DNA from: Diphasiastrum complanatum
Taxonomy: Eukaryota; Streptophyta; Lycopodiopsida; Lycopodiales; Lycopodiaceae
DNA length: 64,000 nt
Reading direction: 5' to 3'
Assembly (NCBI GenBank): GCA_029204225.1
Contig: CM055113.1
Coordinates: 23,572,443-23,636,442, forward strand
Shown here: piece by piece, positions 1-13,860 of the stretch
How positions within the stretch are numbered: the stretch's first letter is position 1
Layout: every line of letters starts with the position of its first letter
The notes under the pieces: model-generated
Told to the model about the DNA's origin: nothing
The model's database searches: none
What the model saw: the letters and a program-made list of their open reading frames with translations, nothing else
Program-made: the position numbers and the translations under genes

Positions 1-428
1 ATAGATGGTACATGAAGTATTAGCAAGTGAGTCGTGGCATAGAGGAGTTGATGAGGTAGAGAAGGTGTATCTTGGGGCACGAGGGTCTGAGAAGGCATGT
101 GAAGGTGTTAGATCTGTCGAGAGAGGAGTGATTTGATAGTGGTGAAGCAATTAGGATGAATATGTGTCAAATGAATGCCGGTGGCTCCTTGAGGTAATCA
201 ACCACTCTTTATCCTTTGCTATGTGGTTGACATTTGAAGTCCCTTGGAAAGGCCATCTGGCCAGGCCAGTATATATGACCATCAGTCCAATTTATACAGG
301 TTAAGCTTCCCAATGACCAAAATCAAGAAAAGAGGGAGAAGCGAGTTTCATTGTGTCCTTGAGAGTATGCCAAGGAAAATAACAAATACTGTTCCATCAC
401 GAGTCATTGTCCTCAATAACCTATCTGC

Positions 429-479
<51 letters not shown>

Positions 480-792
480 ACACAAACACACACACACACA
501 CACACACACAGAGCTGTGTATGTCCACTCCCATAATGGCACAAACATCAAAGCCATCTCACAGCAAAAAGTACATATTGCTTTTAATGCCAGGTTGTTTA
601 GTTCCCTTCCTCTGCACTAGACCTCTCTTAAATAAGCTGTTTGTATAGATGTTCTCTTTTTACAGTGAAATTCCAAGTATACATTTTCTATCCCTTTTCT
701 TACCTGCTTATCGCTGATGAAGAGTTATGGCAGAGATTTGTCATCTTTCGTTAAGGTATCTGTCTTCTGAATATGGATGATTGACAGCCTAG
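1..792. other. No exon recognised; probable translin intron or upstream sequence
   Basis: The stretch runs up to the splice acceptor of the translin exon at 793. I looked for the preceding translin exon, which should end in codons for Leu-Pro-Arg, and did not find it, so it probably lies before the window. Open frames here are low-complexity artefacts of the CT and CA tracts at 431-510. Confidence 0.5.
431..510. repeat. Compound microsatellite (CT)n then (CA)n
   Basis: A pure CT run fills 431-476. After a short spacer, a CA run fills about 486-510. The overlapping Ser-Leu and Arg-Glu frames are products of the repeat and not genes. Confidence 0.97.
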
Positions 793-1365
793 GTATGTTG
801 TGAATCAAGTGACGGCAGGCATTTACGATTGCCCAAAAAGAGTCTCACTGTTTCTCAGTGATTTGTATGCTGCATTCAGAATTTTAAACTTACGAAATGA
901 CTTCTTGAGAAAGCGTTTTGATGGTAAGCAGAGTGTTCTTAATTGTTGACTTGCTTTGGTGATGGCCATTTTTCCAACAGCAGACTCATCTTTTATATAG
1001 ACTGTGAAATGCTTTTCAAGGAAATAAAATATTGAACAAGTCTGCATTATGCACTTAATTGAAGAATATATGTTTTGTATTTTGCTAAATCCAGTTCAAA
1101 TTCTATATAAGCTGAAAAATGTGAAATATGTCGGGATTAACTTTGGTCTTCTTTTCTTTGCATCTGTTCTAACTATTCTGGAGCAATGTTCTCTGTATTG
1201 AAAACATACACTGAGCCTTAATTCTTCTCTTCAGGTATAAAGTATGATCTGAAAAAGGTGGAGGAGGTCCTTTATGATGTACAGATAAGAGGGCTTCTCA
1301 ACACGTCAAGCCAATTAGCTTCAACAGTACAACCAAGCACAGATGAATTGATGCAGCTTCAATGA
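793..1365 (+). CDS. TSN: Translin, last two exons (3' part of gene)
   Basis: Two exons: 793-923 and 1235-1365. The first follows a pyrimidine-AG acceptor and ends GATG|GTAAGC. The second follows TTCTCTTCAG and ends at TGA (1363-1365). The split glycine codon joins in phase. The residues match the C-terminal half of translin, with blocks YVVNQVTAG, FRILNLRNDFLRKRFDG and KYDLKKVEEVLYDVQIRG. Translin is a small, all-helical protein that forms octameric rings, binds single-stranded RNA/DNA and, with TRAX, makes the C3PO endoribonuclease; this is family knowledge. The tail after RGL is about 20 residues and polar. The exon phase requires an upstream exon ending in two bases of an Arg codon, which is not in the window. 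I see no frameshift, so the gene is probably functional and merely cut by the window edge. Confidence 0.9.
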
Positions 1366-2112
1366 ATAATCAGCATTGTGCAGTACATTTGTAAATGCTC
1401 TTTCAAAATTTGCTGGTATTGGAGGGGTAAATGGTGCATCTGTTTGAGTTAATTGTCTGTTTCAAAAGATCATGTAACATCCATGGCATGGGTATATCTG
1501 GACACATCACATTTAGATACTGTTAACTTTTTGAAGAAAAATTTAGGTCGCTCTTTATCACATCGATACGAAATACTTTGTAAGCAACATGGAGACACAT
1601 AGCCAGATCTTGCCGCTTACATTGTTGGATATGTTTGCGTATGTGAAATTGGTCCAGCCAAAAACTTACTGGTCTGAACATCAAGACAATAGCAAAACAC
1701 CAACTCATAGCTGCAGTGTTTAGGAAATTGTAAAAATGAAAACATATGTACAATTTTGTTAAGGGTAACATCACGGGTGCTTTCAAAGCCACTGTAGTCA
1801 TGCAAAGAAAACTTTCCATCTATGACTTGTCAGCTAAAAAAGCTGTTTACTTAATGAATGTTTTATGTTAATGTCTGTGATCTTCAATCTGGTTAGCTTC
1901 TGTTTGGGATGCTTGGGTTTGTGCAAATATCCAGAAGAAGAGCTTTTAGCTCAAAATTCAAGTAAAGTTTTGCTAAGATTTTGAAAACATTTGTAAAGAT
2001 ATAACAGTTGCATTGATCTCAAATGATTCACTCATGCTGCCAGCTTTTCCATCGCAAAGGATGGTGCTTGTCAAACAAGTCTCACTTTTATCATGTCCAA
2101 ATGAGTTTTGGG
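1366..2112. other. Translin 3' flank, no gene seen
   Basis: AT-rich sequence follows the translin stop. It should contain the 3' UTR and poly(A) site. Reverse-strand open frames at 1523-1819 are short and resemble no family I know. Confidence 0.5.

Positions 2113-2170
<58 letters not shown>
2113..2170. repeat. (CT)n microsatellite
   Basis: Uninterrupted CT repeat of about 58 bases, directly before the recognisable coding part of the LINE that follows. Confidence 0.97.
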
Positions 2171-2174
<4 letters not shown>

Positions 2175-2189
2175 AAATACACATTGAAT

Positions 2190-4690
2190 TCTCTATATAT
2201 GTAGGAGTCTCTTGCTTTCTTACTCGTTTCCCCATGATAGCCCATTGGAATCACAATTCACCACCTTGCTCTTTACACCCTCCTTGGTATGATGCAAAAT
2301 GTTGCTCCCTTCATCACATCGTCTCTCATGCACATACAAGTGCCCGTCACCTACTTCGCTCCTCTTGCCAATCATATGATCGTATGCTCCATCGTAAAAG
2401 CATGCCTATGATGACTCCGAAGGAAAATGCCTTGTTGACCTCCTTTTCAGCTCTTCCTTTGGTGCTTTTTGGCATGAGTTTATCCCTGGTGCCTGACCAC
2501 ATCTCTTGAATGACCTCTACATTTGGGGCGATTATTACCAGTCTATACACCTTCCTTATTGACTCACCCATCTCGATCTCTCCTTGACCATTTGAATTCA
2601 CCTTCTTCACCTTTGATATGCTCTTTGTGGGAATTTGGAGATTGAAAACCCATGGGGCAAGGGACATGAATGACCTTAAATATGAGCTATTGAATCATAC
2701 TTGCTCCAACCTTAGCCCATTCTCCTCAATCATGTTGTCATCTCTGGCTTCTCATCCTCATGGTGCATCGATATCATCCACCCCCATTCACAAAAATGGC
2801 GACCCCATGATCCTCCACAACTATCGCACTATTATGATTGGACATGTTTTTGCGAAGCTATATGGTAATATTCTCCAGTCAACTGTGAGGTCAAAAGCTG
2901 AGATTAGGAGACTATATCCTTCGGGCTAGGTAGGATTTTGAGCCCATTATTCTATTATCGATCATATCTTCACGTTTCAGGCTTTTTATAAAAGAATCTA
3001 AGCACATGAAAGAGCGAGTTTACTGTTGTTTTGTGGACTTTAGGAAAGCCTTTTTTTTATGTCCCTTGGTCATTCAAAAACTTCGTGACCTTTGCTTTTC
3101 ACGGACATTATTTTGAGTGCGATAGCACTTTATGAGAGTTTTCGGCTGTTTTTTGGCATGACAATGGCAATTTTGAGCATATTTGGAGCAACATTGAGGT
3201 GAAGCAAGGTTGCTACCTTTTATTGGTTCTCTTTGGATTATATATTGATGAATTGGAGAGGCTCATTTCATAGTGTGGTGGATTTGGTTGTAAACTAGAC
3301 GCATTTTGATTGCCATTTTTTTTGATGTTGATGATGTGGTGCTAGTCTCAGAGAGGGCTTACAACGATGGTTGGATTGCGTACATGCCTTTTGTACCTGT
3401 TGGAGATTGAGAGTGAACATTGCGAAGGCCATGGCTATGGTCTTCAATACTTCTAGGGCTTTCATGCAGCGTTAGGAACTATATTTGGAAATACTTTTCA
3501 TTGGTCCTATATTTAGTATGACATAGGCAATGATTGCTTGACTTGGGAAGGGCCATTCTTCCTTTGTTCAATTAGAGAATTCTTGTTTAAGGGCCATTCT
3601 TCCTTTGTTCAATTAGAGAATTCTTGTTTAAGATGTCCATTCGGGATGCTCCAAGTAAGTATAGACTTTTTGAGACCATTATCACTCCCACAACTTTATA
3701 TGCAGAAGTGCAATAGTCTTTTCGCCTCACATTGGGCTAGTATCTTGAGATTATAGACTTCCACATGATTCAGGCAATGCCTTCTATTTCTCATGAGATC
3801 ATTCTTGTTGAGTTTTGTACTCCACCTATACAGCTAGTTGCAGCTTTTCAACTTATTACATATATTCAAAAAGTTCAGGCGCTTCCAATTGCAAAGCAAA
3901 GATTCACACACATAGCATTTGCTTCTTCCCATAAGCTTCATGATAAGGGTTACCAGTTGTCATGGTTCTCTCAGGCATCCCACCTCCTCCTTGAGTCATT
4001 TGTTACTCTATCACGAATATCTCTTCAAGTACTCATCAATATATTAGACGTCTTTTATATAGAGCATATCTTGATCGCACTTGGTGGATTAGTGCCAAAC
4101 AGCGCAGCAGAGTCAACTTAGTTCTCAGCCTTAGATTACCTCTTTTCTTTATAGGAAAAGACCATGATGGGACCTAGAGTTTAATGATGATGATGACGAT
4201 GACGCACTTATTCATAGAAATCAGAGACAACGCATCACTCACGGTCATGTTGTAGCTTGATCTATTCAACGTATCATGAGGAGAGACCTCTCATCCTTCT
4301 AAATGACGTCAGTGGCTACCAGAGCTACGTCATGTTGTGGCTCGCATCACATCCTTCTATAGCTTCAGCATGACATGATGATAGTGCTATACCTCATTTT
4401 TTACATTTAGTCGCACTTATACTCTATGACTTAATCTGTACAAGTATCCATGTCTCTTTCTGAGTGCTAGGATCTTGCCTATCCCATTGACTGCTTCACA
4501 TTGATCAGATTCAAATTCTACTTTGTGTCCTATATTTAGAATTCTATCAGATTCCTCAAAATCTACGAGCAAGTGTGCGAGATCTATGGCGAGCGGACAC
4601 TGGCGGAAAAGTTGATGTTGTTTCCATGTCATTCATCTCAACTCATAGTATTTAGATATGTTGTTTTTTTCTTTATTATTTTTGAGATGT
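2190..4690 (+). mobile_element. Degenerate LINE (non-LTR retrotransposon), endonuclease tail, RT and C-terminal domain
   Basis: Translated fragments run in LINE order across all three forward frames. The linker after the endonuclease (PWYDAKCCSLHHIV) is near 2280. The first RT block (NYRTIMIGHVFAKLYGNIL) is near 2820. The next RT block (CCFVDFRKAF-like) is near 3025. A remnant of the catalytic region appears near 3330, where the YADD box is lost, followed by LRVNIAKAMAMVFN near 3410. The thumb/C-terminal region (LFETIITPTTLYAEV, then ITYIQKVQALP) lies at 3660-3900. A distal domain (SIRFLKIYEQVCEIYGERTLAEKL) extends to about 4680. Many frameshifts and stops make it inactive. It resembles the plant LINE type with a long domain after RT. 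Ends are approximate because no target duplication or poly(A) tail was found. Confidence 0.85.
3550..3631 (+). repeat. Perfect tandem duplication of 41 bp inside the LINE
   Basis: The unit at 3550-3590, starting GGGCCATTCTTCC, is repeated without change at 3591-3631. It is private to this LINE copy and probably arose after insertion, because 41 is not a multiple of three. Confidence 0.95.
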
Positions 4691-4768
4691 TTCATATGCA
4701 CTAATACCACATACTTGACAAGTACATTTACAAGTCTTATGTCTTTTGGCATGAAAAAGACATTAATG

Positions 4769-5978
<1,210 letters not shown>

Positions 5979-6359
5979 TGTGAACAATTCAACTAGTTTA
6001 GTTGTTTGATCTTGGCAATTTTGAGGCCAAATTTAGATCTCAAGTTAGAGATAGATTTTTTTTTGTCAATAAAGGCCTAAATAGTGTTTGTACCATTTTT
6101 GGCAAGTAGATAAGTGGATGGGGTCGAGTTTGAACCCATTCTAATTGGCTAATTTGATACACCGCATCTAGACAAGAATTTCTAGGTCATTTGGTGAGAT
6201 ACCAAGAAATTACTATTTAGGAAAAGTTTAGGGAAAGTGGCCTAATGACATTTGAGAAGCTATAAATAGCAGTAGAAGTGTGGAGAACATATTAATGTAT
6301 TCTCTTTTTATGTAGAGAATTCACTTATGATTCTATGTCCATCTCATGTGTTTTTCTCT
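5979..6359 (+). mobile_element. Possible Copia LTR with polypurine tract and TATA box
   Basis: The sequence begins TGTGAACAATTC right after the purine tract AGAGGGAG. A CTATAAATAG core-promoter-like box lies at about 6259, and TGGTATC, the first bases of the initiator-Met primer site, lies at about 6360. These are the parts expected of a Copia LTR, but I found no partner LTR and the 3' border does not end in CA, so the call is tentative. Confidence 0.4.
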
Positions 6360-7280
6360 TGGTATCTTGGTTTTGATTTTATGATTGATCTTGCGTGTGA
6401 AGGACAATAGGTTGTTGTTGTTGTAAAAAAGGGTCAGTTCCTTACTGTATTTAAATGTTTTATGATTAGATCTTTATGCATTTTTAAGTTTTAGCATGCA
6501 TAAAATAGTGATTTCTATCTTTTAGCTATTTCTAGATGTGCAACCAGATTTGGCTAAGATCTTGTTGATTTATCAAGTATTTTTTTTCACATTTATCGCT
6601 TAGTGTACCTTTGTAACCTGAGAAAGTGCTCAGAACTAGAGATAAACAATTGAGAAATTGTTCTATCTTTGAGTGCTTAATTCGATGATGATTCGTGGGA
6701 GAGAGTTGATAGCATAAAGAAGAATCTTCCCAAGTTCCGCTTATGAGGACATGAGCAGTTCAAGGGGGAAGAATGTTATGTCTAATTATAGGATTCAATA
6801 TAGTCCTAGACTTGGATACATGATGGTACTCCAGAGCTCGAGATTATTGGTTATGCCATGTCATATTGAACGAGATCCGTAAAGTATTTAATAACCTTGT
6901 GAGGCCCAGACACACTAATTGGAGTTAGTACATGGTTTAGGACAGTCAATGCATGTGTAGAGTATCAATAACAATTGGAATTATTAATAGGAGAGTTTAG
7001 ACCTTGCATGGTTGCATGCACAGGGTGTTCTTGGGTCCATATAACTGGTGGAAATTTGCCCTACTCCATTATTATTTTGGTGATTCATTGCCATGTCCTC
7101 TCTCTCTACTCTTGCTTCCTATTCCTTGTCTTGGGGGAGAAGCTTCTGGAGATTGATCAGTTGCTTCTACTTGGTTGGGTGGTTTCTCCACAGTGTGTTC
7201 TCTATTGTTTTGTCTTGTAAGTAGGATCTTGAGGAGCTTTCCCTGACAAGGACTCACCCACGATGTCAACCTTTTCATCA
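6360..7280. other. No gene recognised
   Basis: AT-rich, without convincing frames. A purine tract followed by TGTTATGTC at about 6774 could be another LTR border. It leads into the protease part of the Copia remnant that follows. Confidence 0.4.
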
Positions 7281-9433
7281 TCAAGTGTCAAAGGTGTAGA
7301 TCCTTGGTGGATAGATAGTGGGGCTAGCTCCCATATGTTAGGTAAAAGGGAGTTCATCAACTCACACCTTATGTAAGACCTATAAAGTCCATTTTTACAA
7401 CAAATGATCATGAATGTAAAGTTTAAGGTGTGGGATCCATTCCCTTATGCTTAGGATCTTCCAAAAAGACTAAGATATATGGTATTCTCTTCGTTCCTAG
7501 CATCACTAAGAATTTGTTTAGTGTTGGCCAACTCTTAGATCTTGGTTTCATTCTGGGGTTCTCTACCAATGTATGCAACATCAAGAAGAGTGGGAAGATC
7601 ATAACAAGACTCAATACGTTTCTTATCTCTATTGGATTTAATCTTAGTGAGTATGATCCCACTTTGTTCATAAGATTTAGTGAAAAAGATATTGTACTTT
7701 TATTGCTTTATGTTAATGATAGCATACTTAGTGGAGATAACTTAGAAGGGATTGAGAAAACTAAGCTAGATCTATCCATGAATTCAAGATGGTAGATCTT
7801 GGCCATTTGCACTTCATTTTGGATATGGAAGTACTTAGATATTTAGATTATGTCTTCATTTGTCAATCTAACTGTGGAGGCCTATGATCTCACATTATCC
7901 AAATTTAATGTTTTATATTGTAAAATTTTTAATTTTTGTACATGAAAATATGCTATAGTTCCTAAATTTATGTAAAGGCCTATTTGCATTTTGTAAATTC
8001 ATTGTAATCAAGAACTTGCGATGTTTTGTGCGACACATTAGCGGATCCCAACCGACACCTTAACGGTTGGTGATCGACGCTTAAGCCAATGTTCATTCCT
8101 ATAAGGGTGACACTCAGAGCCATTGTACTTATGCAGACGTTGAGATCAACTATCAATAGAGAGAAGAGAGCCAGTTTGCATTCCTTTCCTTTGTTATCTG
8201 TTACAGTTGCACTTCTTATCAATTGAGCGAACACACTTTGAGTTAGTCTGTCACCGATTTTGATAGACATCTGTTTGCGGCATTCACTCTTCACTTGTAC
8301 TGAATTCCAGATTTTCTAACGTGGACTTACAAGCGACAACTGGGAGCGACAATTCCAACTAATGTGTATAGGGAATTAGCCGATGCCTTAAGCTTAACTC
8401 TAATCGGAACTTCTGAATGAGCTATGTGTTTAGATAAAGAACTTAATTGTTGTTCTGCTTTGTTTGCTTGTTGTGATAAGAACTAATTCCTCATGCTTGT
8501 TGAGAGGAATCAAAAGCCAAACATATTTTATTGTGAAGGATCCTTTCTGCTTGTTGCTGTCAGATTAATTTCTTATTGTTGTCCTAAGAGCCTGGAAGAT
8601 AACATTCCCATTCTAGACCTTCCGACCTTGACCAAATCGTTTTATCATTGGTGTTTCTGGACACCATTTTACTCAATATCTTTGGATGACCAATGCATGT
8701 AGAAGCTCCCATGGAGCATGATGTAAAGAGGATGAAAGATTCCTCAAGGACATCACTCTTTATAGGTAACTTATTGGCCCCTTAATGTGGATAACCATAA
8801 CAAGACCTGATCTTTTCTATAGTGTTTGCAAGCTTAGCCAAAATTTGCAGGATCCATATCCATTGGAAATGTGCCAAGAGGATATTGAGATGCATCTCGG
8901 GTACACTGGATTTTGGAATTCTTTATAGAGGTGACTTTATTAACTTGCATGCTTTTAGTGATTCAGATTTTGCAAGGGACCAAAGGGATAAAAATTCAAC
9001 AAGTGCCTTTGCAACCTTCATTGGAGAAGGTGTGCTTTCTTGGCTATAAAAGAAACAACAAACAATATCTCTTTCATCTACTGAGGTTGAGTACAAGGCT
9101 CTAACAACCACAACCAAGGAGGAGCTTTGGATCAAAAGGTTGTTTGACGAGCACAAAGTGATCATATCAGGTGTCACTCCACTCATCTACAATGATAACA
9201 TCTCGGCCCAACACCTAGCATCCAATCCAATCAACCATACAAGAAGCAAACACATGGAAGTTGCTCACCATTTTGTAAGGGAGAAAGACCAAGCTAAGGA
9301 GGTCTCATTGGAGCATGTTTCAAGTGAAGAATGCATTTCTGATATATTGACAAAGCCTCTTCAAAATGCTTCATTTTTTAAGCTTAGATCAGACCTTGGC
9401 TTAACTAGTAAAGCTATGTTATCGTCTAGCTAA
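7281..9433 (+). mobile_element. Copia pol remnant with internal deletion (PR, then RT and RNase H)
   Basis: The aspartic protease core WWIDSGASSHM starts at about 7299, followed by the KNLFSVGQLLDLGF motif near 7510. The sequence then jumps directly to RT (FNLSEYDPTLFIRFSEKDIV, LYVNDSILSGDN), so the integrase and first half of RT are missing. A block of about 820 bases (7875-8698) interrupts RT. Translation resumes with APMEHDVK and RNase H (HAFSDSDFARDQRDKNSTS, the box SSTEVEYKAL, NDNISAQHLASNPINHTRSK, ILTKPLQNASFFKLR) to a stop at 9431-9433. YVDD has become YVND. Several frame changes make it inactive. The 3' LTR probably follows a worn purine tract. Confidence 0.9.
7875..8698. mobile_element. 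Block of unknown origin inserted in the Copia RT
   Basis: Copia homology stops after VFICQSN at about 7874 and resumes near 8698. The inserted block begins TGTGGAGGCC and includes AT-rich, LTR-like sequence, so a solo LTR is plausible. I could not find an obvious five-base duplication at both borders, so origin and exact ends are open. Confidence 0.45.
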
Positions 9434-9442
9434 ATTGTGAGG

Positions 9443-10740
<1,298 letters not shown>

Positions 10741-11215
10741 TTGACGCTGAGCCCATCATTTAGGTTATAAAATCTTCTTTATTATGCTCAACATAACAGC
10801 TGTTCTTAATTTTAGAGGCTAGCTATGCTGAGCATAGGTATGAACTAATCTACACTATCCTTTGCTATGCTCAGCATAGGAAGAAGGTTGACCATCTACT
10901 TCGCTTTGTTACGCTCAACATAGCAATTGCTTCAGATGCTATGCACAACATCGATGATGGATCCTCTTTATTTAACTATGCTCAATATAGAAAACACGTT
11001 CAATGTCCTTCACATGCTATGCTAAGCATAACATGGTGTAAGCTTAGACTTTGCTTCGCTATGCCTGACATAGCAAAATCTTTCACTATGCTGAGCACAA
11101 CAGTGAGGCCACTGGCTTATCTCATTATGCTCAACATAGCAAACGCTTGTTACTTTCATATCTTGTTATGCCGAGCATAGACCTGAGAGTTTACGATGCT
11201 ATGTCCATCATAATG
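10741..11215. repeat. Degenerate satellite of imperfect palindromes (CTATGCTNAGCATAG)
   Basis: At least twelve copies of a self-complementary core resembling CTATGCTGAGCATAG start near 10783, 10822, 10862, 10908, 10937, 10974, 11014, 11056, 11087, 11126, 11163 and 11197. Spacing is 29-46 bases, mean near 38. The best palindromes are at 10822 and 10862, and the spacers between cores are poorly conserved. A related motif appears at about 10660. A possible role is cruciform formation or repeated binding of a dimeric protein; this is inference. Confidence 0.8.
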
Positions 11216-11440
11216 AATTTCACTTTGCTACAAAAGATTTTTTTCGACATAAAAGAAAGAAAATTTATATAATATTTGTATTTTAATTAAATTTTAAAGA
11301 AAAAACTCACTTAATATGATGTTAAAAATCTAGTAATTTGTCTTGAAAATGTTTTTTTTTTGGGAGAATTTGTATGTTGCATAGAATATTTTTTAAAATA
11401 TCTCTATATTTTCATTATGTTTCCAGGTTAAATAGTATTT

Positions 11441-11713
11441 TTGACATCAAACATTACATTCAAAATGTCTGGTAGATTCCAAGATGTCCCTCAGAAGGAC
11501 AAAAGAAAATTTATGTCCTACTTCACAAGCGGTGTCAACAATACAAAATTGATCGAATTATATATTCATGTTGCTGAGAAGCCTGACAAAGGAGACTCAC
11601 AATTTCATGTTCAAGGAAAAGGGCTTGCTGACCAGTTTGATGAGGATGAAGAAGAACGATATCCCAAAATCCTTGTAAAAGAGGAGGATAAATCGCGTCA
11701 CTTTTTAATCTGA
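11441..11713 (+). CDS. Unidentified open frame, 90 residues, probably a decayed element
   Basis: The frame starts MTSNITFKMSGRFQDVPQKD and is rich in charged residues, with an acidic stretch (DEDEEERYPK) near residue 70. Coding-like residues (RDEAMRKRHAYHSIQRIQRRAH) continue in another frame at about 11743-11808, so the original reading frame was longer and is now broken. I do not recognise a domain. It may be part of a transposon or a host pseudogene. No promoter or splice context supports an active gene. Confidence 0.3.
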   Translation: MTSNITFKMSGRFQDVPQKDKRKFMSYFTSGVNNTKLIELYIHVAEKPDKGDSQFHVQGKGLADQFDEDEEERYPKILVKEEDKSRHFLI

Positions 11714-11959
11714 ATGAGACATGATAAAGATTCGGCTTTGTAGAGATGAAGCTATGCGCAAGAGACATGCCTATCATTCGATTCAAAGAATCCAACGCAG
11801 AGCTCACAAAATATGACAACTTTTATCAACTTGCCTTCCGTAGTGGCCAGGTGAATTTTTGTATGCTATTCTCATCATGGATGGCTGTTATTCTTACGCT
11901 CGTCATACCCAGCTATGTTCTCTGTAAATTAAAAATCTTGTCATAAATTCTTATTCTCA

Positions 11960-12479
11960 TCATAATTGTAATTCTTTTCAAAGTCCTATGCTTGTCATGG
12001 AGTTAATTTAATTTTATTTCTAATTCTAATTTCTATTTCTTTTAGGTTTGGGCCCTTGTTGATAAATTTTTTGATAAACGGGAGAATTTTGAAATAAAAG
12101 GCTAGCCAGCGCAAGGGGCCTCAAAATCTTAAATTAAAGTAACAACTTTCACTCGAACACTGAAACTCATTACTATTGAGATGGGAATATCTGAGTGGAA
12201 GAACATGCAAGAGATTAATTCATCAGAAGTGTTCTCTCAAGGGTTGTTGATGGACAACTCTCCCTTGCATAAATGAGAAGAGAATATTAGAGATAATTTT
12301 TTTTTAGAGAGAAATTTGTCTATTTCCATTTCACTATTTTAAATGATCTTTTAATTTGAAAGTATTTATCATATGCACTTTGTATATTGTAGACACAAAC
12401 TATTTATGACAGTCCAAGAAGCACTTGTGACAAGATTGAAGTGTGATGTTACATCTGTGCTAACACAAAAAAAAAAAAC
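11960..12479. other. No gene recognised
   Basis: AT-rich sequence with short A and T runs and no coherent frames. Confidence 0.4.
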
Positions 12480-13203
12480 TCCGTGGCATGTGTTTTGTAA
12501 GTCCACGTACGAGTGTTTGTTAATTAACTTCCGCCATGGCATGTGTTTGTAAGCCCATGAGTAGAAGCTTAATGACTTAGGAAACTTAAGATTAGAAATA
12601 TTTTATCTTAAGTTTTCCTAAGTTAAGAAACTTTGAAGTTCTAAATCCTAAGTTAGAAGTTCTACAAAGGCTAGAAATAGATTAGTCTTATAAGTTAGTG
12701 GATACTTATGGAAGACCCTCCTTGCCATAGAATGAGAGGTATGTGCCTTGTAAATAACACTTATGCTAAATTGCTCTCTATTTGAGAAGTCATTCTATTT
12801 CTTGGTGTTCCCTTTGGAAGGTGCATAGCTTGAGAGAAGGTGCTCGGGCCTCCTCTTGCCTCCTTTCATTGGTTTTTATTGTGGCATGTTTTTAATCGCT
12901 TTATGCTTAGTTTAGCCGCATTCTATCATTTTCAATCCCTTTGGGTGTTAATCTAAGATTTAGTTTAAGCTCCTTGCTAGTTGGGTAAGCCTTAGTAAGG
13001 TTTTGCATTTTGTCATCTTAGATTAGTTTTATTTCTAATTCGAGCACCAGTTGGGTAAGCCTTAGTGCTTCATCATTGTTTTTTTCTATCTCGCATTTTG
13101 TCTGAAGCCTGGTAGAAACTTAGGAAGTGGACGATCCTCTCTATACTACATCACATTGTCAGTAGATCTAGCCAAACATTGACAAATCAGATTTACTTCC
13201 ACC
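12480..13203 (+). mobile_element. Gypsy-type LTR (left border approximate)
   Basis: The right end (CTTCCACCA) is followed at once by a primer site complementary to tRNA-Asp. Inside, a phrase like GTTGGGTAAGCCTTAGT occurs twice, near 12978 and 13050. The left end was not defined because no second LTR was found. Confidence 0.6.
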
Positions 13204-13204
13204 A

Positions 13205-13219
13205 TTGGCGCCGTTGCCG
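13205..13219 (+). other. Primer binding site for tRNA-Asp (Gypsy)
   Basis: TGGCGCCGTTGCCG is complementary to the 3' end of plant tRNA-Asp, the usual primer of Athila/Tat-like Gypsy elements. It lies one base after the LTR end. Confidence 0.85.
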
Positions 13220-13860
13220 CTTTTTAAGTATGTTTTTTACCTAGCTTCTTTTCCTTTGTTTTCTTGCTTCCGTGTTGTGTGTTTGCTTGTTTGTTTGTCT
13301 TCTATCTTCCAACAACAACACGAGTCTTTCACCCTAGTGTTTCCACGAATCGCAATTTGTTGGCTCACAAATCGCGATTCGTCAAAGAATCGTCAGGTCC
13401 GATTCAAATAAGAAAAGAATCGGGACCAGAAATTTTTTCGGACAGCCCGGGCTTGGTTCAATCGTGATTCCATTTCTCTCTTTTAGCGCCTCTTTCTCAT
13501 GAGTCATGACTTTGGATTCAGTATTTGCCATTAACTATTCAGCTCATTTTGATATCATATGTATTATTTGTGACGTGTATAGTTTGATACCAGCTATTCG
13601 GTTTTCACTATATAGTTCATAACTTCATTGTTCGCTCGATTTCAATCTAAGTTGTAACTTTTAAATTTTGACTGTGGAGCAATTTATCAAGCCGGGGGAA
13701 AGCAACAAAAGAGTCAACTTGGGCATTTTCTTTGAAAAGAAGTGACCCAAGTGACCTTTTTTTTGAACCAACCAAGTATATCAGAATTTGCCAGTCTGTC
13801 TGCAGCCCTTACAGACCTGATCTTTCATTTTTTAAAATGTCTAGGTCACACATGGACCAA
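13220..13860 (+). mobile_element. Gypsy 5' untranslated leader, truncated
   Basis: The leader includes GTCAACTTGGGCATTTTC near 13712. The same sequence occurs in reverse orientation near 59960-60000, also beside a tRNA-Asp primer site, so both belong to one Gypsy family. The gag gene that should follow is missing here. Confidence 0.75.

Noticed and set aside
431-533. Open frames of Ser-Leu and Arg-Glu repeats, also at 2108-2254, 4633-4972, 20653-20894, 32097-32285 and 48837-49076
   Set aside because: They are translations of CT/GA microsatellites. They occur in several frames at once and have no flanking coding sequence.
10741-11215. CRISPR-like array
   Set aside because: Spacing is regular and the repeats are palindromic, but they are short, degenerate and irregular in a plant nuclear sequence, with no cas genes.
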